64,000 nt of DNA from Dulcicalothrix desertica PCC 7102 (GCF_003991905.1 NZ_RSCL01000006.1:349733-413732); one strand, 5' to 3'; positions 18,280 through 28,183 are shown, counted from the stretch's first letter. The notes: generated from the sequence alone by a model not told the origin. Numbers and translations are program-made.

Positions 18280-20178
18280 AGATTTTTCTCTAAGACAGTC
18301 ACATTACTACTGCAATGCAATTTGTGTAAAATGTATCCTTGTTATACAATTTTCGATAAGTTAAAGTACTTATTAATAGTTACAAAAATGTTACAAATGT
18401 CTATATTGATTAGAGTAACACTATATCATGTTCTGCACGTGATAATACGTAGAAAATCTCACTATTTTTTCGTTTGAGTTTACATAAACTTAACCTTTTA
18501 ATAAATGCACCTTTATATTGCAAGGCATAGAAATTTCAATAAGAATTATTACCTAAGTAGTTTTAGTGATGTATACAAGTAGCTATTTTTATTTTATATT
18601 TAAGCAAGTTGACGGTTGTTTATATCTTAGGACGGCATAAAAATATATACAGGACTTACGCATGAAAACCTAGAAACCTGGAATATACGTTGATAGCATG
18701 TAATAAAAATGACGATTTGTCTGCGACAATGAATGCGCTAGATTCCAGGTTTATGCAGCGTAAGTCCTAATATACATAAATCCAGTTTCTCAAATTTAAA
18801 TTTACAGTCGCTTTAAAATTAATGCTGATTATTTCATCATTCTTTACTAAGTAATTGTATATGGGGGCTAGCTAACATATATACATCGGTGATATCTTGG
18901 TAATGTCACTAGTCAGTCCAGACACTTTAGTTTTTGTTATAAATTCCTTCTTATGTATTTGTTTTGTATAACCGTTTACAGATGTTACGCTTTTTTAAGT
19001 AAAAATAATAGTAAGCGTAGTAATTAAAGCTGACTGATATTTTGTCTTAGTATTAAAAATCGTTTTTTTGCGAAAGCTTGTACTAAATCAACCTCTGTCT
19101 AATCATATTGCAATTCAATAATCGCAATTTAACACAAACACTTTAAAATTTTTTAATACCAATAAAGTTAGTATGTAAAAAAACTAAATTCACATCATGA
19201 TATCAAAAAACTGAAAATTTGGTAAGCATGATTAGAATAATTTCGAGTGCTAGTCAATTTGAGAATTTTGTACATACACTTATTATTTCAGATTATTTTA
19301 GCTATGCAGTATTTTATCGTCACAATATTAGCTCGTTTGCCTTCATATAATAGTCAAGCCAACTCAATGCTTGAATACGCAGAACTAACTTGTTGATTAT
19401 CAATACTAAAGGCTAGACAAAATGTGTATTTTGATACTTGACATGACTCAAGCAAAGTTAATAGTGTCAAAAATATTTAATCTACCTCTAAATTGATAAT
19501 CAGATTTATTAATTTTGTTAATTTTTGTTATTTGTCAAAAATGACACTTTGCAAACACTTTATAAATGTTTGCGATTTTTTGCATTTGTGTACAAGGCAA
19601 TTATATAAAGGGTTTCAAGGTTTTGTGTTAATGATTCAAATTTTATTTAAGGTTAACTATGTTGCTAAAGCATACGTGTAATGCGTGGATTATGAAAATA
19701 ATGTTGCATATTGTGAAAAAAGGTTATAAATTATGATTAATATGTATTTAGATAATTATGTCTGGTAACTTGAACATCTTGTCGGTAAAAGCTGGTAAAA
19801 CTACTTAATTCTAAATTTCCCGGATAAGTCAAACTAATGAGTTTGTTTGTGAAACAAAATATCTAGGTAGTAGAAATAATTAGTTATATCTTGTTAAATA
19901 AGCAAGAGTGCAAGTTTGTAAAATTTGAGCATTTGTAGTACAAGCAAAAGCTTAAGACAGGTATTAATTTACATTTAACAAGCAATATCCACAATTGGTT
20001 TACAAGCGAGAATCGTTAATTTAATGGCGGTTTGAGTGAGTAAATATAGTCTTCCATTTAAAAGTGCAGATAATAAGATTTGCTTTTTCAGAAAACAGTA
20101 TTGTTAATATGAAGATAGCAAGTTTATAAAAGGCGCTTCTACCATTAATCATTGAAATTGAAAAGGAGTTTTCTGACG
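18280..20178. other. 1.9-kb AT-rich gene desert
   Basis: No credible coding sequence: the longest frames are about 60 codons, lack ribosome sites and have random composition. No tRNA or known RNA gene recognised. It contains a MITE-like palindrome at 18651-18768. The last few hundred bases should contain the invertase promoter. This is by far the longest non-coding stretch in the window. Confidence 0.6.
18651..18768. mobile_element. MITE-like imperfect palindrome
   Basis: Terminal inverted repeats AGGACTTACGC (18651-18661) and GCGTAAGTCCT (18758-18768) enclose inner inverted repeats ACCTGGAAT (18676-18684) and ATTCCAGGT (18742-18750). About 118 bp with no coding capacity. The ends look like transposon termini, but no matching transposase is in the window. 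Confidence 0.65.
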
Positions 20179-21639
20179 ATGCAACTTAAGGACTTAGCAG
20201 CAACAACAGTAAAAGATAACGATATCGACGTAGAAGCTTGGGAAGCTTTAGAAAAATCTATTGTGTACTATCAAGGGCGCCCAGTTGGAACTGTAGCGGC
20301 ATTTGATAATTCAACAGAAGCGCTGAATTATGACCAAGTATTTGTACGCGATTTTGTGTCATCTGCTCTGATATTTTTAATGAAGGGTAGAACTGATATT
20401 GTTCGTAACTTCTTAGAAGAAACTCTCAAGTTGCAACCAAAAGAACGTGAACTCGATGCTTACAAACCAGCACGCGGATTAATGCCCGCTAGTTTTAAAG
20501 TTGTGTCAATCGATGGTAAAGAATACCTTGACGCTGACTTCGGTGAACATGCTATAGCACGAGTCACACCAGTAGACTCTTGCTTATGGTGGATTATTTT
20601 GTTACGCGCTTATGTCGTAGCAACCAAAGATTTCTGTTTCGCTTATCAACCAGAATTTCAAACTGGTATCAAGTTGATTGTAGAATTATGTTTGGCAAAT
20701 CGCTTTGATATGTACCCAACACTGTTGGTACCCGATGGCGCCTGTATGATTGACCGTAGGATGGGAATTTATGGTCATCCCTTAGAAATTCAAGCTTTGT
20801 TCTATGCTTCACTACGTGCAGCACGAGAACTATTAGTATGTGAGTACAACGAAAATATTGTTGCTGCTATCGATAACCGTTTACCCTTATTGTGCGCTCA
20901 TATTCGCCAGCACTACTGGATTGATATAAACCGTCTCAATGCAATTTACCGTTTTAAAGGCGAAGAGTATGGAAAGGCGGCAGTAAATCTATTTAATATA
21001 TATAGTGATTCGCTTCCTTATTATGAACTAGACAAATGGCTACCTATTAATGGTGGTTATCTTGCGGGTAATGTGGGACCGTCACAACTCGATACGCGCT
21101 TCTTCTCGCTCGGTAACTTGATGGCAATTATTTCTGAGCTAGCTACTGAAGAACAATCGCAAGCGATTATGAATTTGGTAGACCAACGCTGGGATAATTT
21201 AGTTGGGGACATGCCGATGAAGATTTGTTTCCCTGCTTTAGAAGGTGAAGAGTATCGAATTGTCACTGGATGTGACCCTAAAAATATTCCTTGGTCTTAT
21301 CACAATGCTGGAAGTTGGCCCGTTTTATTGTGGATGTTGGCTGCTGCTGCTGTGAAAACTAATCGTGTTGACCTTGCTAAGAAAGCAATTGCTGTTGCTG
21401 CTCCACGTTTGAAGAATGATGAGTGGGTTGAGTACTACGACGGTAAGAAGGGAAGATTGATTGGTAAGCAAGCTCGGAAGTACCAAACCTGGACTATTGC
21501 TGGCTTTTTACTTGCTAAAGAACTTATTGAGAATCCTCAACACTTGCCTTTGGTTAGCTTTGAAGAATTACCGCAGGAACTTGTATCGCGTGCGTGCGAG
21601 TTTGAAATTGGTAGCGTTGTTGATACTGCGCGGTATTAA
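20179..21639 (+). CDS. Alkaline/neutral invertase, GH100
   Basis: Cytosolic sucrose hydrolase giving glucose and fructose; in heterocystous cyanobacteria such enzymes link sucrose import to nitrogen fixation. It has 486 residues from the ATG at 20179, preceded by AAAAGGAG about eight bases upstream. GH100 landmarks are visible: [50 protein letters not shown] and [14 protein letters not shown], which form the conserved (alpha/alpha)6 barrel with acidic catalytic residues. Which of the cyanobacterial paralogs (InvA or InvB) it is cannot be judged. Confidence 0.92.
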   Translation: MQLKDLAATTVKDNDIDVEAWEALEKSIVYYQGRPVGTVAAFDNSTEALNYDQVFVRDFVSSALIFLMKGRTDIVRNFLEETLKLQPKERELDAYKPARGLMPASFKVVSIDGKEYLDADFGEHAIARVTPVDSCLWWIILLRAYVVATKDFCFAYQPEFQTGIKLIVELCLANRFDMYPTLLVPDGACMIDRRMGIYGHPLEIQALFYASLRAARELLVCEYNENIVAAIDNRLPLLCAHIRQHYWIDINRLNAIYRFKGEEYGKAAVNLFNIYSDSLPYYELDKWLPINGGYLAGNVGPSQLDTRFFSLGNLMAIISELATEEQSQAIMNLVDQRWDNLVGDMPMKICFPALEGEEYRIVTGCDPKNIPWSYHNAGSWPVLLWMLAAAAVKTNRVDLAKKAIAVAAPRLKNDEWVEYYDGKKGRLIGKQARKYQTWTIAGFLLAKELIENPQHLPLVSFEELPQELVSRACEFEIGSVVDTARY

Positions 21640-21644
21640 AATTT

Positions 21645-21760
21645 AGGGGCGGGTTTTCGGTATTTTGGAATTAGGGGGCGGGTTTACGATATTTTGGAAT
21701 TAGGGGGCGGGTTTACGATATTTTTCTACTAGTTGGAGGATATGGGTTAACCCGCCCCTA
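21645..21760. repeat. GGGGCGGGTTT tandem array with inverse end
   Basis: Three units of GGGGCGGGTTT plus an AT spacer (29-bp period: GGGGGCGGGTTTACGATATT then TTGGAATTA) end in the inverse form GGTTAACCCGCCCCTA. Same family as 5869-5997. It lies between invertase and rsmB. Confidence 0.85.
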
Positions 21761-21791
21761 CGATATATATATTCTGATAATCGTAATTTTA

Positions 21792-23126
21792 ATGTTTTCT
21801 GCTCGTCAAATTGCTTTTATTGCTTTGCGTGATGTCCATAAAGGCGCCTTTGTTGATGTTGCTCTTGACCGTGCTTTACAAAAATATAATTCAAAATCGA
21901 GTTTGGCTGATAATGAACGGCGCCTTGTTACTGAATTGGTTTATGGATGTGTTCGGCGCCAACGAACGCTTGATTATTTTATTGACGTGCTTGGAAAGAA
22001 GAAAGCACACCAGCAACCAAAGGACTTGCGTACTATTTTACATATCGGTTTGTACCAATTGATGTACCAAGACCGCATACCCGCTTCTGCTGCTGTAAAT
22101 ACTACTGTTGAACTTGCAAAAGATAATGGTTTTGTACAGCTAGCTCCGGTTGTGAATGGGATGTTACGCTCGTTTATACGTGAGGGGGAAAAGCAAAAAG
22201 GGGAAGGGTTAGGAGTTTTATATAGCTTTCCTGATTGGATAATTGATGTGTGGGTGAAACAATTTGGTGAAGAAGAAACTGAGAAATTATGCCAATGGAT
22301 GAACCAAACACCGACAATTGATTTACGGGTTAATTTGCTTCGTGCGACGATTAGAGAAGTTGAAACAGCTTTTTACGATAGTAATATTAAATATGAAAAA
22401 CTTACTTATTTACCCCAAGCTTTACGTTTAATTGGTAGTAACGGCGCCATTCAAAATTTACCAGGTTATGAGCAAGGTTGGTGGAGCGTTCAAGATAGCA
22501 GCGCGCAGCTAGTAGCTCACTTACTCGACCCGCAACCAGGAGAAGTGATAATTGATGCTTGTGCGGCTCCGGGTGGAAAAACAACTCATATTGCGGAACT
22601 GATGGGTGATGAAGGTAAAATATGGGCTTGTGACCGTACTGCTTCGCGACTTCGTAAACTTGAAGAGAATGCTCGTCGTTTACAGTTAAAGTCTATAGAA
22701 ATTTTTACTGGGGATAGTCGGAGTTTAAGAGAGTTTATTAATTCTGCTGACCGCGTTTTAGTTGATGCTCCTTGTTCCGGACTAGGTACTTTACACCGTC
22801 ATGCAGATGCACGATGGCGCCAAACTCCTGAAAGTGTAGAAGAATTAGCTGTGCTTCAGCGTGAGTTATTGTCGAACACGGCAAAATATGTAAAACCCGG
22901 TGGTGTATTAGTCTATGCTACATGCACATTACACCCACTCGAAAATGAAACGGTTATCGAGTCGTTTTTAGTTGCAAACCCAAACTGGGAAATTGAGGCA
23001 CCAAGCATTAATTCATTCCTAAATAAATATATAATGCCCCAAGGCTGGTTAAAAGTGGTGCCGCATCAACATAATATGGATGGTTTTTTCATGACCCGGT
23101 TAAGAAAATCAAACAATTCTCAGTAA
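21792..23126 (+). CDS. rsmB: 16S rRNA (cytosine-967-C5)-methyltransferase
   Basis: 444 residues. An N-terminal NusB-like RNA-binding domain (about 1-135) is followed by a linker and a class I SAM domain. The SAM loop is DACAAPGGKTTHIAEL. Two conserved cysteines are present: C328 in DAPCSGLGTLHRHADARW (motif IV, catalytic/product release) and C378 in YATCTLHPLEN (motif VI). Acts on the small ribosomal subunit RNA. Full family length with nothing missing. A TerB-like gene follows on the same strand. Confidence 0.95.
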   Translation: MFSARQIAFIALRDVHKGAFVDVALDRALQKYNSKSSLADNERRLVTELVYGCVRRQRTLDYFIDVLGKKKAHQQPKDLRTILHIGLYQLMYQDRIPASAAVNTTVELAKDNGFVQLAPVVNGMLRSFIREGEKQKGEGLGVLYSFPDWIIDVWVKQFGEEETEKLCQWMNQTPTIDLRVNLLRATIREVETAFYDSNIKYEKLTYLPQALRLIGSNGAIQNLPGYEQGWWSVQDSSAQLVAHLLDPQPGEVIIDACAAPGGKTTHIAELMGDEGKIWACDRTASRLRKLEENARRLQLKSIEIFTGDSRSLREFINSADRVLVDAPCSGLGTLHRHADARWRQTPESVEELAVLQRELLSNTAKYVKPGGVLVYATCTLHPLENETVIESFLVANPNWEIEAPSINSFLNKYIMPQGWLKVVPHQHNMDGFFMTRLRKSNNSQ

Positions 23127-23189
23127 ATACTCGCTTGTATTGTTAGGATTGCATCAAGGTGAAATCCACTCATAAAGGTCTTGCAGTAT

Positions 23190-23612
23190 ATGAGAACCGA
23201 TTCGAGCGTAAAAACACAAGTAAAAATACTGATAGGCGCCGCATGGATTGACGGTATAATCCAACCTGAAGAGCGTAAATATCTACACCAAATCGCTCAA
23301 GCGAATAATTTGACAAACGACCCAGAAATAAGACCGTTTCTGTACGAATTCTTATCAGTAAAACCAAACGAGTTTTACAAATGGGTACATGAGTACTTAG
23401 GAGAACATCCGACTCACGAAGATTGTCAAAAGTTGATTGAGTCAATTAGTGGGTTGATATATAGTGACGGTGATGTTGCGAGTGAAGAAGCGAAGCTATT
23501 GAGTAAGCTGTTGAAATTATCTGATAGCAAAGATTCTAACAAGCCAGTAGCGGACACTATTCTAAAACAGATTCAAAAACTGTACCGTCGTTGGATTGAA
23601 ATCCAAAATTAG
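23190..23612 (+). CDS. TerB-like protein
   Basis: 140 residues, all-helical. VKILIGAAWIDGIIQPEERKYL and ISGLIYSDGDVASEEAKLLSKLL are two D-G-x-x-x-x-E-E type turns characteristic of the TerB/TerB-like fold, which binds metal. The ATG at 23190 is chosen over a TTG nine bases upstream. Role unknown; the name does not imply tellurite resistance. A second TerB-type protein is at 31150-31836. Confidence 0.78.
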   Translation: MRTDSSVKTQVKILIGAAWIDGIIQPEERKYLHQIAQANNLTNDPEIRPFLYEFLSVKPNEFYKWVHEYLGEHPTHEDCQKLIESISGLIYSDGDVASEEAKLLSKLLKLSDSKDSNKPVADTILKQIQKLYRRWIEIQN

Positions 23613-23615
23613 AAT

Positions 23616-23734
23616 AGTTAGGAGTTAAAAGTTAGGAGTTAGGAATTATCAGTTTTTAAGTGTTGAGTAGGAAGTAGCAATACAAAATTTTAACTCCTCA
23701 CTCCTCACTCCTCACTCCTAACTCATAACTCATT
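23616..23734. repeat. STRR arrays GTTAGGA and ACTCCTC
   Basis: GTTAGGAGTTA copies directly after the TerB gene face inverse ACTCCTCACTCCTAACTC copies just after the Psb35-like gene, forming a potential stem between convergent genes. Confidence 0.8.
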
Positions 23735-23737
23735 ACT

Positions 23738-23965
23738 TTATTCAGTTTTAGGTTCTCCAATACCTGGGGTTTCCTCTTTTTCAACTTTGGGTACAACACT
23801 TGGACGTTCTTTGTCTTCCCAACCTACGGGACGTTTTGAGTTATACCAAGCTATGGAACCTATCGTTGTAGCAGCAATAAAACCAATTACATATACTGCA
23901 ACTGAAGCTACTGGAAAACTAGGCTCTTGAGATACGGCGCCTGCCGCTTGCATGAATAAGTACAT
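23738..23965 (-). CDS. Psb35-like small thylakoid protein
   Basis: 75 residues with one membrane helix (about 20-42, VASVAVYVIGFIAATTIGSIAW) followed by YNSKRPVGWEDKERPSVVPK and an acidic tail. The YNSKRP-GWE-KERP sequence resembles the small cyanobacterial proteins annotated as Psb35-related photosystem II components. This is a recalled resemblance, not a search result. If correct it sits in the thylakoid membrane near PSII/CP47. Confidence 0.62.
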   Translation of the reverse strand: MYLFMQAAGAVSQEPSFPVASVAVYVIGFIAATTIGSIAWYNSKRPVGWEDKERPSVVPKVEKEETPGIGEPKTE

Positions 23966-24124
23966 AAGTATTTTCTCTTGTTAACTGCGCTACTTATGAC
24001 CGTATAAAAATTAGGCTCTGACTTCATCTCCCAGTAGGGAGAATGCTCAAAAGTACTGTAGAAGGAGATTTAAATTTCTTGAGGATGAGTAATCTTTTAT
24101 ACAATTAAATTTTAATAGTAAAAA

Positions 24125-24160
24125 ACCCGCGCAAAAAGCATGAAAGTTGTTTGTGCGGGT
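24125..24160 (-). terminator. Rho-independent terminator of the PBP gene
   Basis: ACCCGCGCAAA (24125-24135) pairs with TTTGTGCGGGT (24150-24160), an 11-bp stem with one G-U pair. On the minus strand it is followed by a run of T. Position is about 85 bp after the PBP stop. Confidence 0.85.
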
Positions 24161-24243
24161 ATGCAGTTATTGGGTGTGAGATTCCAGATTTTGAGAAAAT
24201 CGAGAACCTTTTATATTATTTTATTGTAGTATACTTAGCCTGA

Positions 24244-26844
24244 CTAACCACCATCTGGTCTCAAACGTTCACGCCATGATGGTGTGCTTGGTGAGGAATT
24301 GTTGCTACCTGAACGGCTACTTGAACCTTCAGAACCAGAACTTCGAGAACGTGAGGGTCTAGAGCTACCGCTATCTGAAGAAGATTCTAAACTTCTACGA
24401 CGACGCGACGAAGACGTTGGTTGAGATGACGAAGAAGACGAATCTGAATTTGAAGAACTTCTACGTCGGCGCCTTGGACGAGACTCTGAGGAAGAATCTG
24501 AGCTATTATTTGATGTGCTACTCGACGACGAATTGGAATCATCGCTTCGACTACGCCGTCTGCGACGACGTGGCGTATTATCATCTGAGTTATCTTGCTG
24601 GAAGCTTTGGTAAGAACGTCGGCGCCTTCTCGATGATTGTTCGTTATTGTTATCGTTAGTGTCGGAACTTACTTGACTACTGCGGCGCCTTCTCGACTGT
24701 CTAGAAGAATCATCACTCCAACTGTCATCACCAGAGCGCTCGTTACTAGAGAATGAACGGTTGACAAGTCGTCTAGCTTTGACTGGTTCAGCTTTAATAG
24801 TGCCTTTACGACGGTTGAGTTTTGGACGTTCGGCAAATTGTTCAACGGACATTCCTTTTACAGCTTCTTCCATAAACTCGTGCCAAGTGTAAGCCGCACT
24901 CGCACTACTGCCGTAAGTAACATTATTATTATCGTTACCCAACCATACCCCAGTTACAAGTTGTGGAATAAATCCAATAAACCACAAATCACGAGCTTCA
25001 TCAGTCGTTCCTGTTTTACCTGCGACTGGACGATTACCCAGTTGTGCAGGTTGACCAGTTCCAGATGTTACAACATTTCTTAACATCCAGGTTGTAATAT
25101 TAGCGCTATCCGAATCAAGCGCGCGAACGGGTGTAAAATTTGCCTTCCAAATTTCTTCACCTCGACGATTCAGAATACGGGTAATACCGTGTACTTCGTT
25201 ATGAACCCCTTCAGCTGCAAAACTACCATAAGCACTTGTTAATTCAAGCAAATTAACTTCAGAAGAACCAAGTGCTAAAGAATACATTGGTCGAAGTTCA
25301 GATTTTATACCCATTTTATTGGCAAGGTCGATGACAGGGTTAAAGCCCACTTTCATCAAAATTCGTACTGCGACAATATTAATTGATTTAGTTAGGGCAG
25401 TTCGCATATCAAGCGAACCTCGATAACCTTCATCAAAATTCTTTGGTTCGTAACCGTCTACTACTAATGGACTATCTTGAAAAGTGTCATAAGGACTCAT
25501 GCCAGTAGCAATAGCTGCTGCATAAAGAAATCCTTTAAAAGTTGAGCCAGGTTGTCGCTGTGCTTGGGTGACGCGGTTAAATTGGTATTTACCAAAATCT
25601 TTACCACCCACCATCGCTTTAATTTGTCCAGTGCGGGGGTCAATTGAAACTAATGCTGCCTGTTTGAAGTTTTCCCAACGTCCTTGATTTCGCAATGTTT
25701 TCGCGACAGCTTTGTCTGCTGCTGCTTGCATCGTTGGGTTGAGAGTTGTTTCTACGGTTAACCCACCTGCTTCTATAACTTCGGGTGAAACGTACTTCGG
25801 CAGTTCTTTTTGAACAAAGCTAGTAAAGTAAGGAGCTTGAACTTCTAAGCGTTTGGGTAGGCTTGATTTAATAGTAAGTGTTTCTGAAACTGCTTCAAGT
25901 CTTTCGGCAGCAGTAATTACACCGTCTTCAAACATTCGCGTTAAAACTAAATTGCGACGCTGTTTTGCTGCTTCGGGGTTTTTATCAGGAGCGTACACAC
26001 TTGGTGCAGGCGCCAAACCAGCGATAGTAGCCATTTCACTCAAAGTTAGTTCGCTAACTGGCTTACTAAAATATACCCAAGAAGCATCACCAACACCATA
26101 GGCGCCAGAACCAAGGTAAACAAGATTTAAATATCGTTCCAAAATCTTGTCTTTGCTTAATTCTTTTTCCATCTTCTGAGCTAAACGCACTTCTCTAACC
26201 TTACGCAACATAGTTTTTTCTTGCTTCAGGAAAAGAATACGCGCTAACTGCTGGGTAATAGTACTACCACCTTCAACAACATTTTGCGAGCGCAAATTAT
26301 TGACTATAGCACGGGCGATACCAGTAGCATCAACTCCGTTATGTTTATTAAAGCGTCGGTCTTCAGAAGCAATAAAAGCTTTTCTGAGTTTTTCGGGAAT
26401 TTCTGAAAGTGCTAACTGTTCGCGCGTTGCTGGTCCAGACTGCTGTAAAATTGTGCCATCAACAGCTTTAATAGTCAGCGTTTGCTCACGCACCAAACTG
26501 TTGAGTTCTGAAGTAGGAGGTAAATTTCGGTCGATAGACGAAATAGTGTTAGCCACCGCAATGGCGCCACCACCTAGACCTAAGAAAGCGATAAACCAGA
26601 ACCGACGGTATAGCGGTTTTGGGTGACCAGGGAGTTTAGAGACTATTGTAGATGACACTCTCCCGACTTGTTCCCGCAACTGCTTACCTTTGCCTTGCTT
26701 GCTTGGCTTCTCTTCATCAGTCGTCAATTCTGAATCAACCTCAACAGTTGGTTGAACATCGTCGCCCGATGGCAACTCAAAATTGTTTGTATGCGTATCA
26801 CTCAAGTTGGTTTTGTCTTTGAACCAAGAGGTAAACTTAACCAC
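24244..26844 (-). CDS. Class A penicillin-binding protein (PBP1A type) with Arg/Ser-rich tail
   Basis: Bifunctional peptidoglycan synthase, 866 residues. A cytoplasmic stretch of about 80 residues is followed by a membrane anchor (about 83-105). The GT51 transglycosylase has EDRRFNKHNGVD and EGGSTITQQLAR. The transpeptidase has catalytic Ser434 in PGSTFKG and KTGTTDEARDLW with Lys610. After about residue 690 the protein changes to a roughly 170-residue low-complexity tail of alternating RRRR/RRRRR clusters and Ser/Asp/Asn runs, ending TPSWRERLRPDGG. The tail would lie in the periplasm, where it could bind acidic polymers. A strong terminator follows. Confidence 0.93.
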   Translation of the reverse strand: MVKFTSWFKDKTNLSDTHTNNFELPSGDDVQPTVEVDSELTTDEEKPSKQGKGKQLREQVGRVSSTIVSKLPGHPKPLYRRFWFIAFLGLGGGAIAVANTISSIDRNLPPTSELNSLVREQTLTIKAVDGTILQQSGPATREQLALSEIPEKLRKAFIASEDRRFNKHNGVDATGIARAIVNNLRSQNVVEGGSTITQQLARILFLKQEKTMLRKVREVRLAQKMEKELSKDKILERYLNLVYLGSGAYGVGDASWVYFSKPVSELTLSEMATIAGLAPAPSVYAPDKNPEAAKQRRNLVLTRMFEDGVITAAERLEAVSETLTIKSSLPKRLEVQAPYFTSFVQKELPKYVSPEVIEAGGLTVETTLNPTMQAAADKAVAKTLRNQGRWENFKQAALVSIDPRTGQIKAMVGGKDFGKYQFNRVTQAQRQPGSTFKGFLYAAAIATGMSPYDTFQDSPLVVDGYEPKNFDEGYRGSLDMRTALTKSINIVAVRILMKVGFNPVIDLANKMGIKSELRPMYSLALGSSEVNLLELTSAYGSFAAEGVHNEVHGITRILNRRGEEIWKANFTPVRALDSDSANITTWMLRNVVTSGTGQPAQLGNRPVAGKTGTTDEARDLWFIGFIPQLVTGVWLGNDNNNVTYGSSASAAYTWHEFMEEAVKGMSVEQFAERPKLNRRKGTIKAEPVKARRLVNRSFSSNERSGDDSWSDDSSRQSRRRRSSQVSSDTNDNNNEQSSRRRRRSYQSFQQDNSDDNTPRRRRRRSRSDDSNSSSSSTSNNSSDSSSESRPRRRRRSSSNSDSSSSSSQPTSSSRRRRSLESSSDSGSSRPSRSRSSGSEGSSSRSGSNNSSPSTPSWRERLRPDGG

Positions 26845-27057
26845 GTCAGTTCCTCATATGAAGCAGTTGCTAATTAACGAATAATCAAAACTTTTGAATC
26901 GAAGCACTATGTTTGTGTTAGTATAACATTCCATCAGAGTTTAATTATATATACTGTTATTTAACACTTACGTATAATTTTTTTCAATTCAATTTCGTAA
27001 AATAAAATACATTAATAATACGAATTGTTGAAATAAAGCGTAAGCGGGAAAAACAGC

Positions 27058-27537
27058 TTGTCTAATAATACAGCTAATACAGCGATTGCTTTAGGAAGCA
27101 ATATTGGTGACAGTCACACGATTTTATTAGGGGCGATTGACGCGATAGCGCAAACGCCGGGAATTAGATTAATTTCCCAATCGAGTTTGTACCGTACCAA
27201 AGCGGTAGGTCCACCACAGCCAGATTATCTTAACGGTTGCGTTTTATTGCAAGTGGAAATGATACCAGAATTACTGCTAGAAGTATTGTTAAAAATTGAA
27301 AATAAGTTTGGGCGCCTGCGTGGTGAGCGTTGGGGACCGCGTACCCTAGATTTAGATATATTATTATACTCAGACCGAATTATCGAAACACCGAAATTAC
27401 AAATTCCTCACCCTCGGATGCGAGAACGTGCTTTTGTGTTAGTGCCACTTATGGAAATAGCACCAGATTGGATAGACCCAGTTTCAGGTCTAACGATTAA
27501 AGAGCTTATTAAAGATGTAGACTGTACCAAAATATAA
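27058..27537 (+). CDS. folK: 6-hydroxymethyl-7,8-dihydropterin pyrophosphokinase
   Basis: Transfers pyrophosphate from ATP to hydroxymethyldihydropterin in folate synthesis. It has 159 residues. AIALGSNIGDS opens the domain, and the signature WGPRTLDLDILLY, then IPHPRMRERAFVLVPL, is intact. The only plausible start is a TTG at 27058 with poor ribosome-site match. It is followed after 16 bp by a NUDIX gene, likely an operon. Confidence 0.93.
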   Translation: MSNNTANTAIALGSNIGDSHTILLGAIDAIAQTPGIRLISQSSLYRTKAVGPPQPDYLNGCVLLQVEMIPELLLEVLLKIENKFGRLRGERWGPRTLDLDILLYSDRIIETPKLQIPHPRMRERAFVLVPLMEIAPDWIDPVSGLTIKELIKDVDCTKI

Positions 27538-27553
27538 ACAAAGCTAACTGATT

Positions 27554-28102
27554 ATGCCATTAGGTAGAGAATTACCGCAGCTACTAAAACAGCGCTTATT
27601 CTATAAGGGAAGAAAGTTTGATTTTGAAGTGAATCGGTTACGTTTACCCAATAATGTTGAGGGTGATTGGGAGTGTATTCGTCACCCAGGAGGCGCCTTA
27701 GCAGTACCCGTAACATCAGATGGCAAACTTGTACTGGTGCGTCAATATCGTTTTGCGGTGAGTGGGAGAGTTATCGAGTTTCCTGCTGGTACTGTTGAAG
27801 TAAATGAAGACCCATCAGAAACAGTAAAGCGGGAAATTGAGGAAGAAACCGGTTATCATGCGAACCAATGGCAAAAACTTGGCGAATTTTTTCTGGCACC
27901 TGGTTATTCGGATGAAATTATTTACGCATTTTTGGCAACTGATTTAGAAAAGCTGGAAAAACCACCTGCACAAGATGATGATGAAGATATCGAAGTGCTA
28001 ATTTGGAGTCCCGAACAGTTAGAGAACGCCATTTTAGACGGTGAACCCATTGATGCCAAATCAATTTCTAGCTTTTTACTAGCACGGAAGTTTTTAAGTT
28101 AA
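27554..28102 (+). CDS. NUDIX hydrolase (ADP-ribose pyrophosphatase type)
   Basis: 182 residues. The complete NUDIX box GX5EX7REUXEEXGU is visible as G-TVEVN-E-DPSETVK-REIEEETGY. The preceding LVRQYRFAVSGRVIEFPAG is the form typical of ADP-sugar pyrophosphatases. Cytoplasmic housecleaning of ADP-ribose or related nucleotides is likely; the exact substrate is inferred. Immediately after folK in the same orientation. An STRR array begins right after the stop. Confidence 0.88.
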   Translation: MPLGRELPQLLKQRLFYKGRKFDFEVNRLRLPNNVEGDWECIRHPGGALAVPVTSDGKLVLVRQYRFAVSGRVIEFPAGTVEVNEDPSETVKREIEEETGYHANQWQKLGEFFLAPGYSDEIIYAFLATDLEKLEKPPAQDDDEDIEVLIWSPEQLENAILDGEPIDAKSISSFLLARKFLS

Positions 28103-28103
28103 G

Positions 28104-28183
28104 AGTGCTGAGTGCTGAGTGCTGAGTGCTGAGTGCTGAGTTAAGAGTAAAGACTCAACACTCAGCACTTTCTACTCAGCACT
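28104..28183. repeat. STRR GCTGAGT x5 with inverted ACTCAGC copies
   Basis: Five head-to-tail GTGCTGA units (28104-28141) face inverse copies (28150-28183), forming a potential stem between the convergent NUDIX and aroE genes. The inverse part encodes the last residues and stop of aroE (GTG CTG AGT AGA AAG TGC TGA). Confidence 0.9.

Noticed and set aside
19493-19681. 62-codon frame in the 1.9-kb gene desert
   Set aside because: No ribosome site, Phe/Leu/Cys-rich random composition from AT-rich DNA, no domain resemblance.
23190-23612. Tellurite resistance function for the TerB-like genes
   Set aside because: TerB-like domains occur in many contexts, and no terC, terD or related genes are present.
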